A DNA stretch of 64,000 bases from Euptelea pleiosperma (lineage: Eukaryota > Streptophyta > Magnoliopsida > Ranunculales > Eupteleaceae). Within the stretch, counting starts at the first letter, position 1. The number at the start of each line of letters is the position of its first letter. Below the pieces are notes generated by a model. It was given only the letters and a program-made list of their open reading frames with translations. It had not been told where the DNA came from and did no database searches. Shown here one piece after another: positions 21,535 to 34,373 of this stretch. The position numbers were made by a program, and so were the translations under genes. The DNA is taken from NCBI GenBank assembly GCA_035048495.1, contig CM068545.1:14157702-14221701 (forward strand), read 5' to 3'.

Positions 21535-21782
21535 AACACGTGGCACACTCTTAGAGGATGCTGACCGTATGGATGTTTGGCATGTCCCTCCAAAACTCAG
21601 CAGCCTGATTAGTGATTTCAAACCTTTGAATCTTTGTACCCAAATAATGCTCAGATTGCACGCTTAAAAATCAACCCATGAAAACGACTCCAATCCAACG
21701 TTTAGAAATCACTAATCAGGTTAATTTTTGGTCTGTAGGTCCACGTGGCTCATACAATGATCCGTCATCAACGTTGAAGACG
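21535..21782. mobile_element. Family A copy immediately upstream of the IST1-like gene
   Basis: The left arm begins CACGTGGCACACTCTTAG (CACGTG at 21537-21542); the core has AAAAATCAACCCATGAAAACG. The right arm has lost about 60 bases, so the GGTCTGTAGGTCCA block runs straight into CGTGGCTCATAC (CACGTG at 21742-21747). A further CACGTG at 21510-21515 belongs to the joined end of the preceding copy. Its right edge lies about 255 bases before the IST1-like start codon. Confidence 0.7.
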
Positions 21783-22036
21783 GACGTCCGTCTGCAAAGT
21801 TACTCCAGCTAAAACTTCTCTTTTTCTGTCTTCCCATCAAGGAAAGATATCTTCGACTACCTAAAACGGTTCCACTCTCCTAAAACCGTTCCCACTCTCT
21901 CCCGCTCTCTCGTAACTGTGAACGATCACCTGCTCCTTCTGCCTTCAGTTCCCACTACTTATCTCATCGTCTTCTTCAGTTACTAGCTCTCAAATCAACA
22001 GGAAGAGCGTACGAAGCACGTGTGATCTTCTTCGAC

Positions 22037-25000
22037 ATGTTTGAAGTTCTGTTTGGATGGAGAAAAGCCTCCAGATGGTAAAAACAAAAAACTAAATCAA
22101 AATCAACCCGGTTTTGCTCCTTTCTTATTATTTATTATTACTATATGTTGAGTTTTTTCTGAGAAAAATTAATGGAATTGATCGGTTGATCGATCTCTGT
22201 TGCAGCAAAAAACTGATTAGGCGCGTTCAGTGCCGTCTGAAGCTCCTGAAGAACAAGAGAGATTCAATTATAAGGCACTTACGTGAGGACGTCGCTCAGC
22301 TCATCAAGAACGGGAAAGACCAGACCGCATTCGCTCGGGTTAGCTCTATTTGAAACTACTCGATTCTCTCTGCTGTATGTTGTTTGTTAATCAATTTGTG
22401 ATGCGGTTTTAAGATTTCCCCTGTTAAGTCTCTGTTTTTTATATTTGGATTTTAGTTTTTTTATATCCTTGGAAGTTGAAATTGGGAGGCAGTTTGATCA
22501 AAACTCGAACGATTTGCAGTTTGTGAAATGGTGAAGAACTCAATAAATTAATAACGAAAACTTAATTAGTTATATCTACGTTCGTTTGGATCTTCTTAGT
22601 TATGCCTTTTGTGGGTTTTATGAATCCTTTCTACCTTATCTATATTTACTGAAATTTGAAATCTTTGTTAAGAGGCTTCGTTCGCGACTCGATTTGGTCT
22701 TATTTTTCAGGTAGAGCAGCTCTTTAAAGACCAGAGTATAATGGCTGTGTATGATCTACTGGACCATTTCTGTGAATTTATCATCATCAATCTACCTTAT
22801 ATTCGCAGACACAGGTAGCGCTCTTATGTATAATCCTCCGAAATGAATTTGAGATCTAGTTCTTTGTAATTTTATTATTAGGTTCTTGCTTAGAGCACAA
22901 TCTTTGAATCTATGATACCCAGAACTTTACTTTCTTTATATGATTGGAACTGGAATGCATGAGAATTCTTTTATATATATAAATTTAGATACGATACCCA
23001 TCACTATATTTGAATTTTTCAATTTTTTTTACCCATATCCAGCACCCTGTTCCTGATCCTTTCCTTACCCATATACTAATATTTTGAAGCTTAGAGGATC
23101 AACAGTAGCGTTTACCTGATATATAGCTTCAGATTCTATCCCATTCGGTTCTCTTTACTATCAGAGATATGAATCTTGTTCCATTCAATCGCAGTTTTCG
23201 CATGTATTCCATCGGCTGACATATATTGTAATTTTTCATTGTAGGGACTGCCCTAATGACGTTAATGAAGCAGTGTCAAGTTTGTTATTTGCTTCTGCAA
23301 GGTGTGGTGATCTGCCTGAGCTGCATAAGCTACGGAAGCTGTTCGGAGAGCGCTACGGGCACAAATTTGCAATGGCCGCCGTTGAATTATGCAGCGGAAA
23401 TCTTGTGAACCGTCAGGTTGTGAATATTTTAAATGGCTTCTATGCTTAGACCCCCCGTGAATTAAGCTCTAGATTATTTTGTTTTGTTTCTTATGGTTGT
23501 TTCTTTGAATTCTTATAGAGACCCCATACCTTCTTTGAATACAGATAATTGAAAAGCTCTGCATGAAGTCAATACCAGATGATGCGAAGCTCAGATTGAT
23601 GAAAGAAATAGCTAGGGATAACAACCTTCAACTGGGGCATCCAGAAACTGATGGCAGATCTGAGCTGCAACACCATCAGGTGGGATTTTACTACACTCAT
23701 ATTCTTTATTTCAATCTATTAAAACATTTGTTTGATGGCTTTCTGGATTTAACTGAAGTTTTTTGTTTGTGCAACTGCAGGTATATGATCTTGCTTTCAG
23801 AAATTGTGATCATGAGTACGAAGAGCAAACCTCTGTGAGAGACATTCAATTTACTTACAATGGCATTGGAGGAACTCGGTTGCAAGCTTTAAATGACAAA
23901 GACATGCAAGGGAATGCTAGATCCTACAGTTCATCGTCAGATTGGAAGAAACTAGTGGTCAACCCATGTCATTCATACAGTTGTTCTGGTATTACCAATA
24001 ATTCTGCCGGTGCTTCCATAGTTGTACAACCTGCTCCAGATATAGTTGAGACCCTTAGCTCTAACATGATGCATAAAAGTGCAGTCCAAGTAAAGAAGCA
24101 TGACCAGTTGGATCCATTAAATGAACCCGAAATGATTCCTGATAGATCTTCTGGACAGAGTAATCCAGGGAGTTGCTCCTCAAGCAGGCTTTCTAGTGCC
24201 AATCTGCAACATAAAGTGGAAAGAATAACAGAAGCTGCATCAGAAAGTTCACCTCAGTTTTCCGAGAGAATTATTGTGTATCTTGATGACATAGAGGAGT
24301 TTCAGCCCAGTACTCAAGAAGATGGAAAAGACAAGGATCAAAGACTATTTATGTTCAAAACAACCATCCCAAATCTGAGAAACAATAGTGGAGCTAATAG
24401 AGCCAGTTTATCAGATTTATATCATGATGGATATACTGACATTCACACTGAGCCTTGCGAACCATCTGATGGAAAAACAAGCTCAAGGAGCACTAGCAAG
24501 AGGAGGAAGTCAGCCAGGAAACGACGTTTGAAGAGGAGATATGTGTCTCTGGAGAAACAAACGTACCATTCTTGCACATCACTGGATTTGAGCAAGAAGG
24601 ACCTTGAAAGTGCACTGTATTATGGTGAGGCAGGGGACTATTCACCAACTGGAGACCTTCTCAGCCGTAGTTCTCATCGGCGAAAGCATCAGCGAAAGAT
24701 GTCGGTCGAAGTAAGCCATAGCTCTTCATTCTCCAGCCGTGGAAAGAAGCTTTTGTCACCTCAACGAGCATATTATGCATGGAAAACACCAGAGGGATTT
24801 TGCTCTGAGGAAATGGGAGAGAACCACCTGTCTCATAAATGCAAATATAATCAGAGGAGAACGCACATGAGGTGCAACTTCAACCATGATATGGCTGATG
24901 ACTGCTGCTTGGAACATCCTTGTTATATCTTTACCAGTGATGACAACGCTGATTGGGAAAGTCCATCTCCCAGACAAAGGAGTGGGACTACGAAATTAGT

Positions 25001-25622
25001 GGATTTTCCATATCACAATCTTCAACGAGGAAAATGTGAAGAAGATCACCGCCACTGTTCTTCAGGAGAAGAAGCATCTAACACTACTGTAGCCACCAAC
25101 CGTAAAAGTTGTAAGCAGGTGACAGGCAAGGCCACAAGCAACATGAGAGACCAGGAAATGGGCCAGGCTTCTCCCCCTCAAAAACCCAGGGTAATAAGAG
25201 ACTACAAAAACAGTGGTGTTGTGCATGCGGTTATAGCCTGCCAAAATTACAGGCACAATGAGCAAAGGAAGGAGGCGGAAGAAGCAGCAGAAGTATTGGA
25301 TTGCAGGGTCATCTGTGCCTCTTCACGTAGCTCCTGCTCAATGATGATGAGTCCGTGGAAACAGACACGACCACCTTATTTGAGGGCCATGACAATGCCA
25401 CCTGAACGTCATAAGGGCACACCCACTGACCAAGTTCTGCGGTCTGCTTCCTGCCAATTTCAGCAGCCCAATCATTCAAACAGCAGCTCCTCTTCTTCCT
25501 GCCATCACATCCATCCAAAGCTCCCGGACTATGATGACTTGGAAGCCAAATTCATGGCTCTCAAGAAAGAGCATTTGCAAAGTAGCACCCATAAGGTTAA
25601 CAACGGCTTGGGAAGATCATGA
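22037..25622 (+). CDS. ISTL: IST1-like protein (ESCRT-III-associated regulator of Vps4), six coding exons, intact
   Basis: IST1-family proteins bind ESCRT-III and the Vps4/SKD1 ATPase and act in multivesicular-body sorting on endosomes. Predicted exons: 22037-22077, 22206-22338, 22711-22814, 23245-23416, 23545-23679, 23781-25622. All introns are GT-AG and the frame is continuous, giving 808 aa. It starts MFEVLFGWRKASR, the usual family start. The helical IST1 domain covers about residues 12-180, with the conserved CPNDVNEAVSSLLFASAR and GDLPEL segments. The long last exon codes a Ser-rich, probably disordered tail with a basic patch near 430-445 (KRRKSARKRRLKRR). The C-terminal LPDYDDLEAKFMALKK (about 775-793) fits the (D/E)xxLxxRLxxLK pattern of MIM1 motifs bound by Vps4 MIT domains. 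A decayed copy lies directly downstream. Splice sites are by eye; family assignment is secure. Confidence 0.93.
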
Positions 25623-26282
25623 GACTATCTGCATTGCTTACTGGCTAATGCATCATGTATATTCAATGTATATTCATTCTCTATTGCTTTTCGCGATGGT
25701 GATAGTTAGTAAGCCTAGGCCTCTTTTCTTTTCTTTTTTTGTTTTATTTTTTGTTTTTGTGCTGAAGAGATCTCCATTGAATTACTTCTTGTAATACGAT
25801 TTTGAACTCTTTCCCTCCTGTTGCCATTTTATGGTATTCTCCAATACACAACGGTTGCCTGCACTCTACATAACATATTAGAAAAAGTAATAACATTATT
25901 TCAAACATTAAATTGCATTGCCAAAGTCCAACTTAGAACCAAAATGGGTTGTCGCTTTGTTGGATTGTGTAATTAAACTCATCAGCTGTTTCAATGTTGG
26001 GAATCTATTAGTTAATTTCAGTTATTTGAGTTTTAGTTTTTTGTCTAAGAGAAATGACTCTAGTTGTATCTTAAGGTTCTAAATGGATATGTCTCTGTTT
26101 TTGGCTGGTTACCAACTTCTGTTGAGCAATTTATAAATATAACTGTAGTTGAGAAGATATCGATGATTGAAAGTGGGTAATGTTTGCAAAACCATATTAA
26201 TATAGGGAGACGTGTCACAATTTAGAGGTCGTGGTGTTTTTACTACTTAAAGTGCTTTACTTCTCACTCTCCTTTTGATCCT
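25623..26282. other. 3' flank of the IST1-like gene and intergenic DNA
   Basis: The T-rich stretch after the stop (25720-25770) is likely 3' UTR. No canonical AATAAA was noticed close by. The rest is AT-rich and shows no gene. The downstream pseudogene starts near 26283. Confidence 0.5.
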
Positions 26283-29200
26283 TTCATCTTCCCATCAGTG
26301 CAGACGTGTTTGACATACTTTTCCGGTAGAGAACCCTCTTGGCTGGAGAAAACCTCCAGAAGGTAACCAAACTTAGGTCTAATTTTTCATTTGATATTTC
26401 TTATTATAATGTTGCGTTCTTCAAATAACCATTATGGGTCGATGATTTGTTAGCAATCACCATGTCTGCGTGTGCACAACAAGAATCCCGATATTTCTCT
26501 GGTATAGTTTCAACTTTCAAGATTTCTCGTGTTATCTATGTCCTAGTTTCTGTGTTCAGATGTTAGTAGTCTCTACACTTGGAAGTTCAAATTGGAGATG
26601 GTGCAGCCATAAAGGTCAAAATTTGATCAATTAGGCCTACTGCCTCAGCAATGCATCTTCCATGATTGAACTCGAGACATTCTGCCTCCTTAATCAGAAG
26701 TATTGGAGGAGTATCACAATCAATTACTCCAGAAGTTTAATTCATTACTTCTCTTTTGCTATTATTGGCATAATCATTGTGCCTAGATTTGTTGTTTTTA
26801 TCACGATTCTAGTTCATGAGACCCATATTAAACCTACTAATGGTAGGGTTTAAACAAACCATTACACCTCCGTCAAAATTACTACTTGAGAATCACCAAT
26901 TAGCCTTGGATGCAACCACCAATACATGAATCATACCATCAGAAATACTGAACCCGTTGCACTTGATGGAAACCTTAATGTGAATCTTCAAGATTCTGAG
27001 ATTCAAAATTTTCCATTAAAAACATCATTGTAGAATATAAAAGGCTGAAATTACAGATCAACAGCTCGTTTGATAAAAAGATATTTGACTGATTTTTTAA
27101 ATCTTCGTATGTTACTAATACTGGCTTCAGCTTGTTATAACTTTGTTTCTTGTTTCTTTTGTTTTTTTCCTCTCTATTAAGCATCGATTCCAACTATCTT
27201 TTTATCGTTACCTAAAATCTCTCTGCCTGAGGCCTCATGAACAGCTCAATATTGTCTTATAGTGGCCTCTATTGAATTATTGCATGCGGATCTTGTGAAC
27301 CAACAGGTTGTCAAATTTGAAATGTGTTTTTCTTCACTAACCTATGCTAATTAAGCTGTTGGGTTTTCCCATTTCGTTTCCATGGTTTTTTTCTTGGATG
27401 TAGACCCCATAACCCCTTTAAATACAGATAGGTAAGAAGCTCTGCATAAAGTCTTCAAGGTGGGACTTGGGGACGGGTTCAAGGTGCAATATCAGCAGGT
27501 TGGTTTATACCTTATATTATAAATTTTAACACTCATCTCTTTAATTAATATCGTAAAACATGTGTAGACATGTAAATTTTCATGTGTTCAAAGACGAGAA
27601 ATAATTGATGTTCAACCCTGGTTTTGGGGCTCACATAAACCATTGAGAGAAGACTGGAGCCTATAGACACCTCCGAGCCCAGGCTAAAAAAAGTCTCCAA
27701 CCAAGACTTATGCAGAGTCCAGACCCTTGGATAAGCACTACTCAAGGTCAAGGTTTAGAGTTGTCATACTTTGGACAGGTCCAAACCTTGGTATGGTATA
27801 TCTGAGACGTCGACCTTCAGACATCTTCAATCCAAGGTTATTGGACAGAGCCGATCTAAGGCTCCTCCACCTTGGGTTGCCTCAATCCAAGATCGTGACA
27901 CCTCATATCAAATCAACTTTCTTGTGCACCTTATACAAAACTCCCTTTAAGGAATCTTCTCTGTTTATCAACGAACCAAAGGACCGACGGCTACCAAATC
28001 TCATGGGTATGGCATTGCCAACACGTCTTAGAATTTTCAAATTTAAATGAGATGGTAAAGTTGTTATGCAATCAAATCTAAATCTCAGACATAGATTGAG
28101 GAAAATTGGTATCCAGCATGAAAACTAGCCATCTGTAGCCAAGCCCAGCTATATAGAAGTCTTAGAGCAGACCGTGGAAAGGCTCCTTAAGATACTCTCA
28201 TGTCTACACATCCATTTCCTTCAACTTAGAGAAAGTCATTGCACCAAGGAAGAACACATATACAAGGATCCTAAAAATTGAAGGACCAAGATTAAGCTTC
28301 CTCAAGCCTTCATCCTATACATTTTAAGAGAGCGTCGCCACAGCACGTTGTTGGTTTGAGAACAAACTTCACACAGCCATCGTACCTAACATCATCACAC
28401 CAAATTCGAGATCCAGTTTGAGATCAAGCACCTTAGGCTCTCATTAATCTTCAAACCAAAGATCAACAATGGATCGTGGATTATGATTTGTGTAAAAAGA
28501 ATGGACGACTAAAAAGATTGTACCACACGATTGTCCTCTCAAATTCTTTTCCCTGCTCGCAGCACAGAATTTGTGTTGACAACAAGGTTTCTTAAGTATT
28601 GAACTCAATTCTTTTGTATTGGACAGCTGCAGGTCTATGATCTGTGTGTTGGAAATTGGATCTTGGGTGGAACACCAAGTGCGTGAGAAGGACATTCAAG
28701 ATATTTATAATGGCACTGGAGGAGCTCAGACATAAGCTTCAAATGTTAATGAGTTGCAAGGGCAACCTAGGTCCTATGGTTCATTATCAAATTGCCTCTC
28801 ACAGTAGTTTGGATATTACCAGTATTGCCAGAGTTGTACAACACTAGCCTAGATGACATTGAGAGTGCAGTCAAAGTGGAAAAGCATGAGTAAATTGATT
28901 TCTTTATATGAACCTGGAATGATTCCAGACAGGCCATCTGGACAAACTAATACAGGAAGCAGCAGCTCAAGAGAACTTTCTACTGCCTTTTGCAACATAA
29001 GGTGGAAAGAATAACAGCAGAAACTACAGCAGACAGTTCATATCTTATTCACAGATGACTTGAGATTTTCAGCCCTCTATGCAAGAAGGCATGGCAAGGA
29101 CAATGGACAGATTATGTTAATCTCAATTATCCCACATCCAAGAAAAAGTGTCGAGGTACTTAGCTTGTGCATTAATGGGTGGAAGAGCAAGCTTTGGGAG

Positions 29201-30030
29201 CTCTACCAAGAGGAAGAAGTTAGCCAGGAAAAAGTTGAAGAGGACATTCATGTCTAGGGATATTCAAATTTGCCCTTCTTCCATATGGGTTGCCTTTGAG
29301 TATGAAGGATGTGGTATATGCACTGTACTATACTGACCTGCACAACTATTCACCAAATGGGAACTTTCTAAAATGTTGATCTCATTACCAGTCAAAGCAT
29401 CAGCAAAAGGTGTAAGTTGAAGAAAGCTGGAATTCATTGTTCATAATCTACGAGAGGAAGCTTTTTTCGGCCTAACGATTGTATTATGAATGGTAAACAC
29501 TGAGATCTTTGTTGTGAAGGAAATGGGAGGGAGCTGTCTGCTTCATAAGTGTAAATGTAATAGGTGGAGATCTTATGGCAGGTGCTGCTGCAGCCACGGG
29601 ATGGCTGTCCTTTGCTGCTTTGAGCATACATGTTATTTTTGTACGCAAGATGACTAAGATCTTTGGGTAACTCCAGCTTCAAAACAAAGGAGTTCAACCA
29701 CATTGATGGGTTTTCGACATCATAATCTTCAAAGAGAAATGGCAAAAAGATAGTTTTTGATGCCTCTGTTCTCTAAACGAAGAATCATTTAACAGTACTG
29801 CCACCACCAGGCAGGTGACAGACAACAAGGTCACAACAACAGAACAGACCAGGAAAGGGGTTGGCTTTCTCCCTCTCTACAGTCTGCTTTTTGTCACTTG
29901 GTCATTCAAACACTATCTCCCCGCCCTACAGCCACGTCCACCCGAAGCTCCCGGATTGTGATGACTTGGATGCCAAATTCATGGCTCTCAAGACGGAATA
30001 TTTGCAAAGTATGCACCACTCGAAGTAATA
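26283..30030 (+). pseudogene. Decayed tandem duplicate of the IST1-like gene
   Basis: Segments match the intact gene in the same order. The exon 1 region is at 26330-26362 (GGCTGGAGAAAACCTCCAGA). Intron 2 sequence is at 26505-26600. The end of exon 4 is at about 27277-27310 (GATCTTGTGAACCAACAGG), and exon 5 at 27424-27500 (GAAGCTCTGCATAAAGTC). Exon 6 runs from GCAGGTCTATGATCTG at 28629 to the MIM1-like end near 29945-30015 (GATGACTTGGATGCCAAATT). Exons 2 and 3 and most of exon 4 were not found. Exon 6 is full of stops and frameshifts. Because introns are retained, it arose by DNA duplication, not reverse transcription. A probable solo LTR splits intron 5. Confidence 0.85.
27563..28584. mobile_element. 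Probable solo LTR inside the IST1-like pseudogene
   Basis: About 1.0 kb with no counterpart in the intact gene interrupts the pseudogene between its exon 5 and exon 6 matches. It begins TGTAGACATG and ends TGTTGACAACA, in the TG...CA form of LTRs, and its end resembles plant Gypsy-type LTRs. No internal retroelement domain or second LTR flanks it. No clear 5-bp target duplication was readable, so exact edges are uncertain. Confidence 0.5.
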
Positions 30031-30770
30031 CAACAAAGTATGATGACTCGGGGCGTAATTTTGTGCCCAAATCAAAGTTTGCATTACGTCCACTGAAGAG
30101 TTCTGCATTGAATTATTTGCCGTCGTTAGAGTTCATTATTGTCATTAAGGGTAGTTTTGTCTTTTTACCTTCTTTTATATACCTTGGGTTTTTATAAATA
30201 AGATAACTTGAACAGTGTCGCGAGTGTCACGTGAACAGTAGCCCTAATTTTTGTTCTCTGATTCTCCATATATGTAATTCTCCCTAAAACCTTAATCTCC
30301 TCTTCTTCCTTTTTTTAACGACTAGGGTTTTGATCTAGGGGGAGCCGTAGGTTGCAACAGCCTATTGTAAAGGTTGTCACAAGCCCTAAAGTGTTGTTTG
30401 GGACTATTGGATAATGTTGCAAGCTATGTAAATGTTGCTGCAAGAGCTGTTGGTGTTGTTTGGTTATTATTTTGTTATTAATGGTGTTGTTTTAGTGACT
30501 GTTTGGTGTTGTTTGATGACTATTTATCTGTTTGTCCGTGTTTTGGTGATTGTTTAATGACTATTGGTGCTATTTTTGTTGTTGGGATTTAATGCTCCAG
30601 CCCCTAAAGTGAGGGTTAAATGCTGATTTGTTGCTTGCGCAATGGTAGGTTTGAGTGTTCCCACACTAGTTCATATCTGATTATCCTCATTCTACGATAC
30701 GTTTGTGGTTGATTTTCACATACTATGACTGCTTCAAGAAACAGTAAAACACCCCTTTGGGGCATGTCAA
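30031..30770 (+). other. Leader/LTR-like DNA before a Copia remnant
   Basis: TG-rich DNA with repeated TGTTGTTTGG and TGTTGCAAG motifs (30385-30560), placed just before the gag-like remnant. It could be the 5' LTR and leader of that element. No paired LTR was found downstream, so this is only a positional guess. Confidence 0.35.
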
Positions 30771-32580
30771 ATGGAGTTGGAGCTCAAATCACATCAATTA
30801 AATTGAACAGTACAAATTATTTACAATGGTCTAAATAGTGAAGGTTTATCTATGTGCAAAGAAGAAACTAAAATATATTATAGATGAGGCTCCTCCTTAT
30901 GATGATAAAGGGTCTACAATTGCTAAGGTAAAAATTTCTTAGTTATGACTTAGCGATGGAATAGTATGGAGTCAAGATCTCCATGAATGTGATGTGTCTT
31001 GACACTAGCAAGCAAATTTGGGATTCCGTCAAGGAGATGTAGTCACAAGGCCGGAATGTCTCTCGTATCTATTAGTTGTTTGAGACAATGTTTAACTTAA
31101 AACAATGAGACAAATCTCTCAATGGACATTGTAGTTATCTTCGTGGTATATAGAAAGAGTTACAAATTTATCAATCCCTTACCACCGACCTCAAGTAACA
31201 GAACTGCGGGAGGAGTTTCAAGTTGCTTTATTTCTCTCAAGTGTGAATTCTGATTATCACTCAATTAAAGGCAATTTTAACTAGTGAATCTCTTCCCAGT
31301 GTAGCCAAAACTTATTCTCGGTTATAGATGGCATCTATTAGAACGTAGGCTCAAAAGAAAGTTCAGTTCTTGTTTCTATTGGGAGATTAGAGGCTTCAAA
31401 TGTCATACTAGTCGCGATGGTTGTGGTACTGGTCGAGGTGAGGCTTTGAAGCATACTTACTTTGACATGAATGGTCACACTATTGTTTATTACTAGGATA
31501 AATAGGCAAATCATTGTGCGCTAACTAGGCCTTTGAGGAGGTCTAGCGAACGACGACATGCACTTACCACTAGTTTTCACCTATTGGCATTTCTGGTAGT
31601 TCAAGTTCTACATTTGTTTCTCGCAACAAATATAATCAATTACTCCAGAAGATAAATTCTCTTATTCATGGTCCTTTCCACTTATATTACTACTCTGGTC
31701 AGTTCAGGTATTCCTTCATGGTTAGTTGCTTACACATCTTCTTCCTAGGTCATTGACTCAAGAGCTAGTGCACATGTATGACTGATAAATCTTCTAATTT
31801 TTTTAGTTTTGTCTTCTAATTAAATCAAAAATTATTCTTGATGATGGAGATACGCGTAATGTTGTAGGTAAAGGTGATTTGTACCACATGCTCCATTTTC
31901 TTATTATCTGCTCTTTATATCCATGATTTTTTGTTTAATCTCCAATTTATTAGTTAAATATTTACTAGTCTCTTCAGTGTTTCGTAACATTTTCTCCTTT
32001 CTCTAGTGTTTTTCAAGATCTCAAAATGAAGAAGGTGATTGGTTTGGGGCATGAGCATAACGGTCTCCACGATCTTGCTAAGGATCCTAAAAATGGAACA
32101 ATTGCATTACATTCGAGTGTATCTCTTTATTAATGACACTGTTATTTAGGTCATCCTTCACTTCTGAAGTTGCAACAAGTAATTTCTAAGTGGGGTTCTA
32201 TGTCAATTTTAGAATATGAGGCTTGTTAAATGGAAGTGTCGTTGTACTTCATTTCTTAATCGTTTCGAGAGTCGTAAGTTGAATCTTTTTTATAGTCCAT
32301 ATGGACATTTGGGGTTTTGTTAGAGTCAAAAGTTTGTCTGATTTTTATTAATTTGTCAATAACTATTCTAGAATTACATAGTTTTTTTTTTTATGAAAGA
32401 TCGTTCTGAGTTCACATTTTTACATCTTTCCATGAAGAAATTATTGTTCATTTTAATAAACTTATTCATATCATGTGCTCTGACAATGCCTTAGAATACA
32501 TTCAAATCGCCTTACATTACAAGCTTTTTGTGTCGACAACGTGATTATTCATCAGACTCCGTGTGTTCATTCATCCTAAT
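30771..32580 (+). mobile_element. Ty1/Copia retrotransposon remnant, truncated and mutated
   Basis: Short matches to Copia proteins appear in order but in shifting frames with many stops. A Gag start (IKLNSTNYLQWS near 30800-30833) comes first. The protease region follows (DSRASAHM near 31750), where the catalytic DSGA has become DSRA. Next are the pre-integrase (YLGHPSLLKLQQ near 32145) and the integrase core with NNYSR and SDNALEY near 32360-32510. It ends before any reverse transcriptase. It lies outside a gene and shows no intact LTR pair. Confidence 0.75.
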
Positions 32581-32876
32581 TATCACACCCTGAGTCCAGG
32601 CAATTGAATTCAACCCAAACGCCTGTGGATCGGCCCGTTTACCCAAGATCCAAGGTATGATAAAATAAAAAAATTATGCGTCAAAATAATTTTATCAAAA
32701 TGTAATAAAATTCGTCATAATTCAAAACAAGAATCTTTTGTAAGGGCACTTTTGGTCTAAACATTTATTCAATACATTTTTGAATTTAGCTTTTCGCAAA
32801 CTAGTGATACAATACCAAAATTCGGTAAAAATCTAAATTTCACATAATGAATATTTTACTATCCCCAAAAAATTTA

Positions 32877-33524
32877 GGGCTTTTTTTGCTTTACCCCCTT
32901 ACTTTATTGATGCAATTTGCATCTCACCCAATGTTTTTAAAATACTTGTGTCTCACCCTTTGACCATGGTCAACGTCGTTGACCATAGATGGCCATTAAC
33001 GGTCTGCAGATGGACATCCCAATATTTTTTAAATGACTTTGGGTGAGACGCAAATATTTTAAAAACATTGGGTGTGATGCAAATTGCATCAATAAAGTAA
33101 GTGGACAAGCAAAAAATCATTTTTATTTTTATTTTTCAGGATTGTGAGCTCAAAACCTTTCTTCATTTACTTTTTGGCCCAACCATATGGATGTTGGGCC
33201 TATCGCTAGGTGGAGCTACATACCAAATATCAGCCTGATTAGTTATTTCAAACCATTAGATCTTTGTACCCCAAATAATGCTCAAATTCTACGGATAAAA
33301 TCAACCCGGGACAACGACTAAAAATTAATAATCAAATTAATTTTTGGTCTGTAGGTCCACCTAAGGTTGGGCCAAAAGTAAATGAAGAAAGGTTTTGATT
33401 GAGCTCACAATCCTCAAAAAAAAAAAAATTCCTTAAAAAAATGATTTTTTGTTTGTCCCTCTTACTCTAGTAATACAATTTGCATCGCACCCAATGTTTT
33501 TAAAATATTTGCATCTCACCCAAA
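32877..33524. mobile_element. Family C compound foldback, second copy, right end lost
   Basis: It starts GGGCTTTTTTTGCTTTA like the copy at 11465. It repeats the palindromic left arm, the GTGAGCTCAAAACCTTTC inner ends and the family A-like centre, then ends inside the right arm after GCATCTCACCCAAA. Internal order is identical to the complete copy, so the compound structure was mobilised as one unit. Confidence 0.7.
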
Positions 33525-33960
33525 GTGGTAGGTTTGATATTTAGTTGTGACTTTTATAAATCTCTAGCTATTTTTACTTAATAGTTTGAATCTTGATGGA
33601 AAAAGGTTCTCATGGTTTTTAAAATTATTAATCTTTTAAAAGATTTCTTATTTTGTCTTCATTAAAAAATAATTTATCGCTTTAATAGGGGTGAATTTTA
33701 CAACTCATGAAAATACTTATTTTATGTTAGTTATGGGCTAGAAATGGGCCTAAGACCCATATGTATTAAATAGGCTTTATTTAAGATCATTTTAAGGTCT
33801 AAAATGTCTCCAAATTAACTTTAAAGGCCCATCCAAATTTATGATCTAACCAGTGTACAACCGAACATTAATAATTAATATTAATAAATAGATAATTCAT
33901 AAAATAATACAAAGAATTTTTTTTTTAAATTAGATAAGTTGATTATTTAATTACACAAAA

Positions 33961-34203
33961 TTGCAATGCTCGACTCTTAATGTTTATGTGGTTGATTTGA
34001 TAGAGGACATGAGAATTTCAAAGACTTTTAATGTTGTAGATTTATTTGAGTATCACGCTGACGAACCTCTCTATCTAGAACTTAACTCGAGGTTGAGTTC
34101 TCTCCAAGTGGAGGGGACTGATGTAGAACAAACGACGAATTCCTTCATAAAGCTTTTGGACCGTAAAAAATGCACTAGTAGAAATCATGGACCCTGGAGT
34201 TAG
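33961..34203 (+). mobile_element. Tail of a Ty3/Gypsy polyprotein (end of integrase region)
   Basis: A short open frame reads [20 protein letters not shown] then DLFEYH. The ISxTFNVxDLxxYH pattern marks the end of the integrase in plant Ty3/Gypsy elements. The rest of the element is absent or unrecognisable. The frame has no independent start context, so it is not a gene. Confidence 0.7.
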
Positions 34204-34373
34204 AACCACGCAATGACAGATATTCCTAAATGAAAACGATGAGATCTTCAAGATCTATCGTTTCATTATGGATTTTTACTTTTGGTCCAAATTCCTTCAT
34301 TAAGGCCAACAAAATGGCAATTTTGCTAAATATTATTTTAGGAAACTTTAATTGTACAAGTCAGAATCACTTA

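Noticed and set aside
27727..28050. 107-codon frame
   Set aside because: It falls inside the probable solo LTR and has no protein signature.
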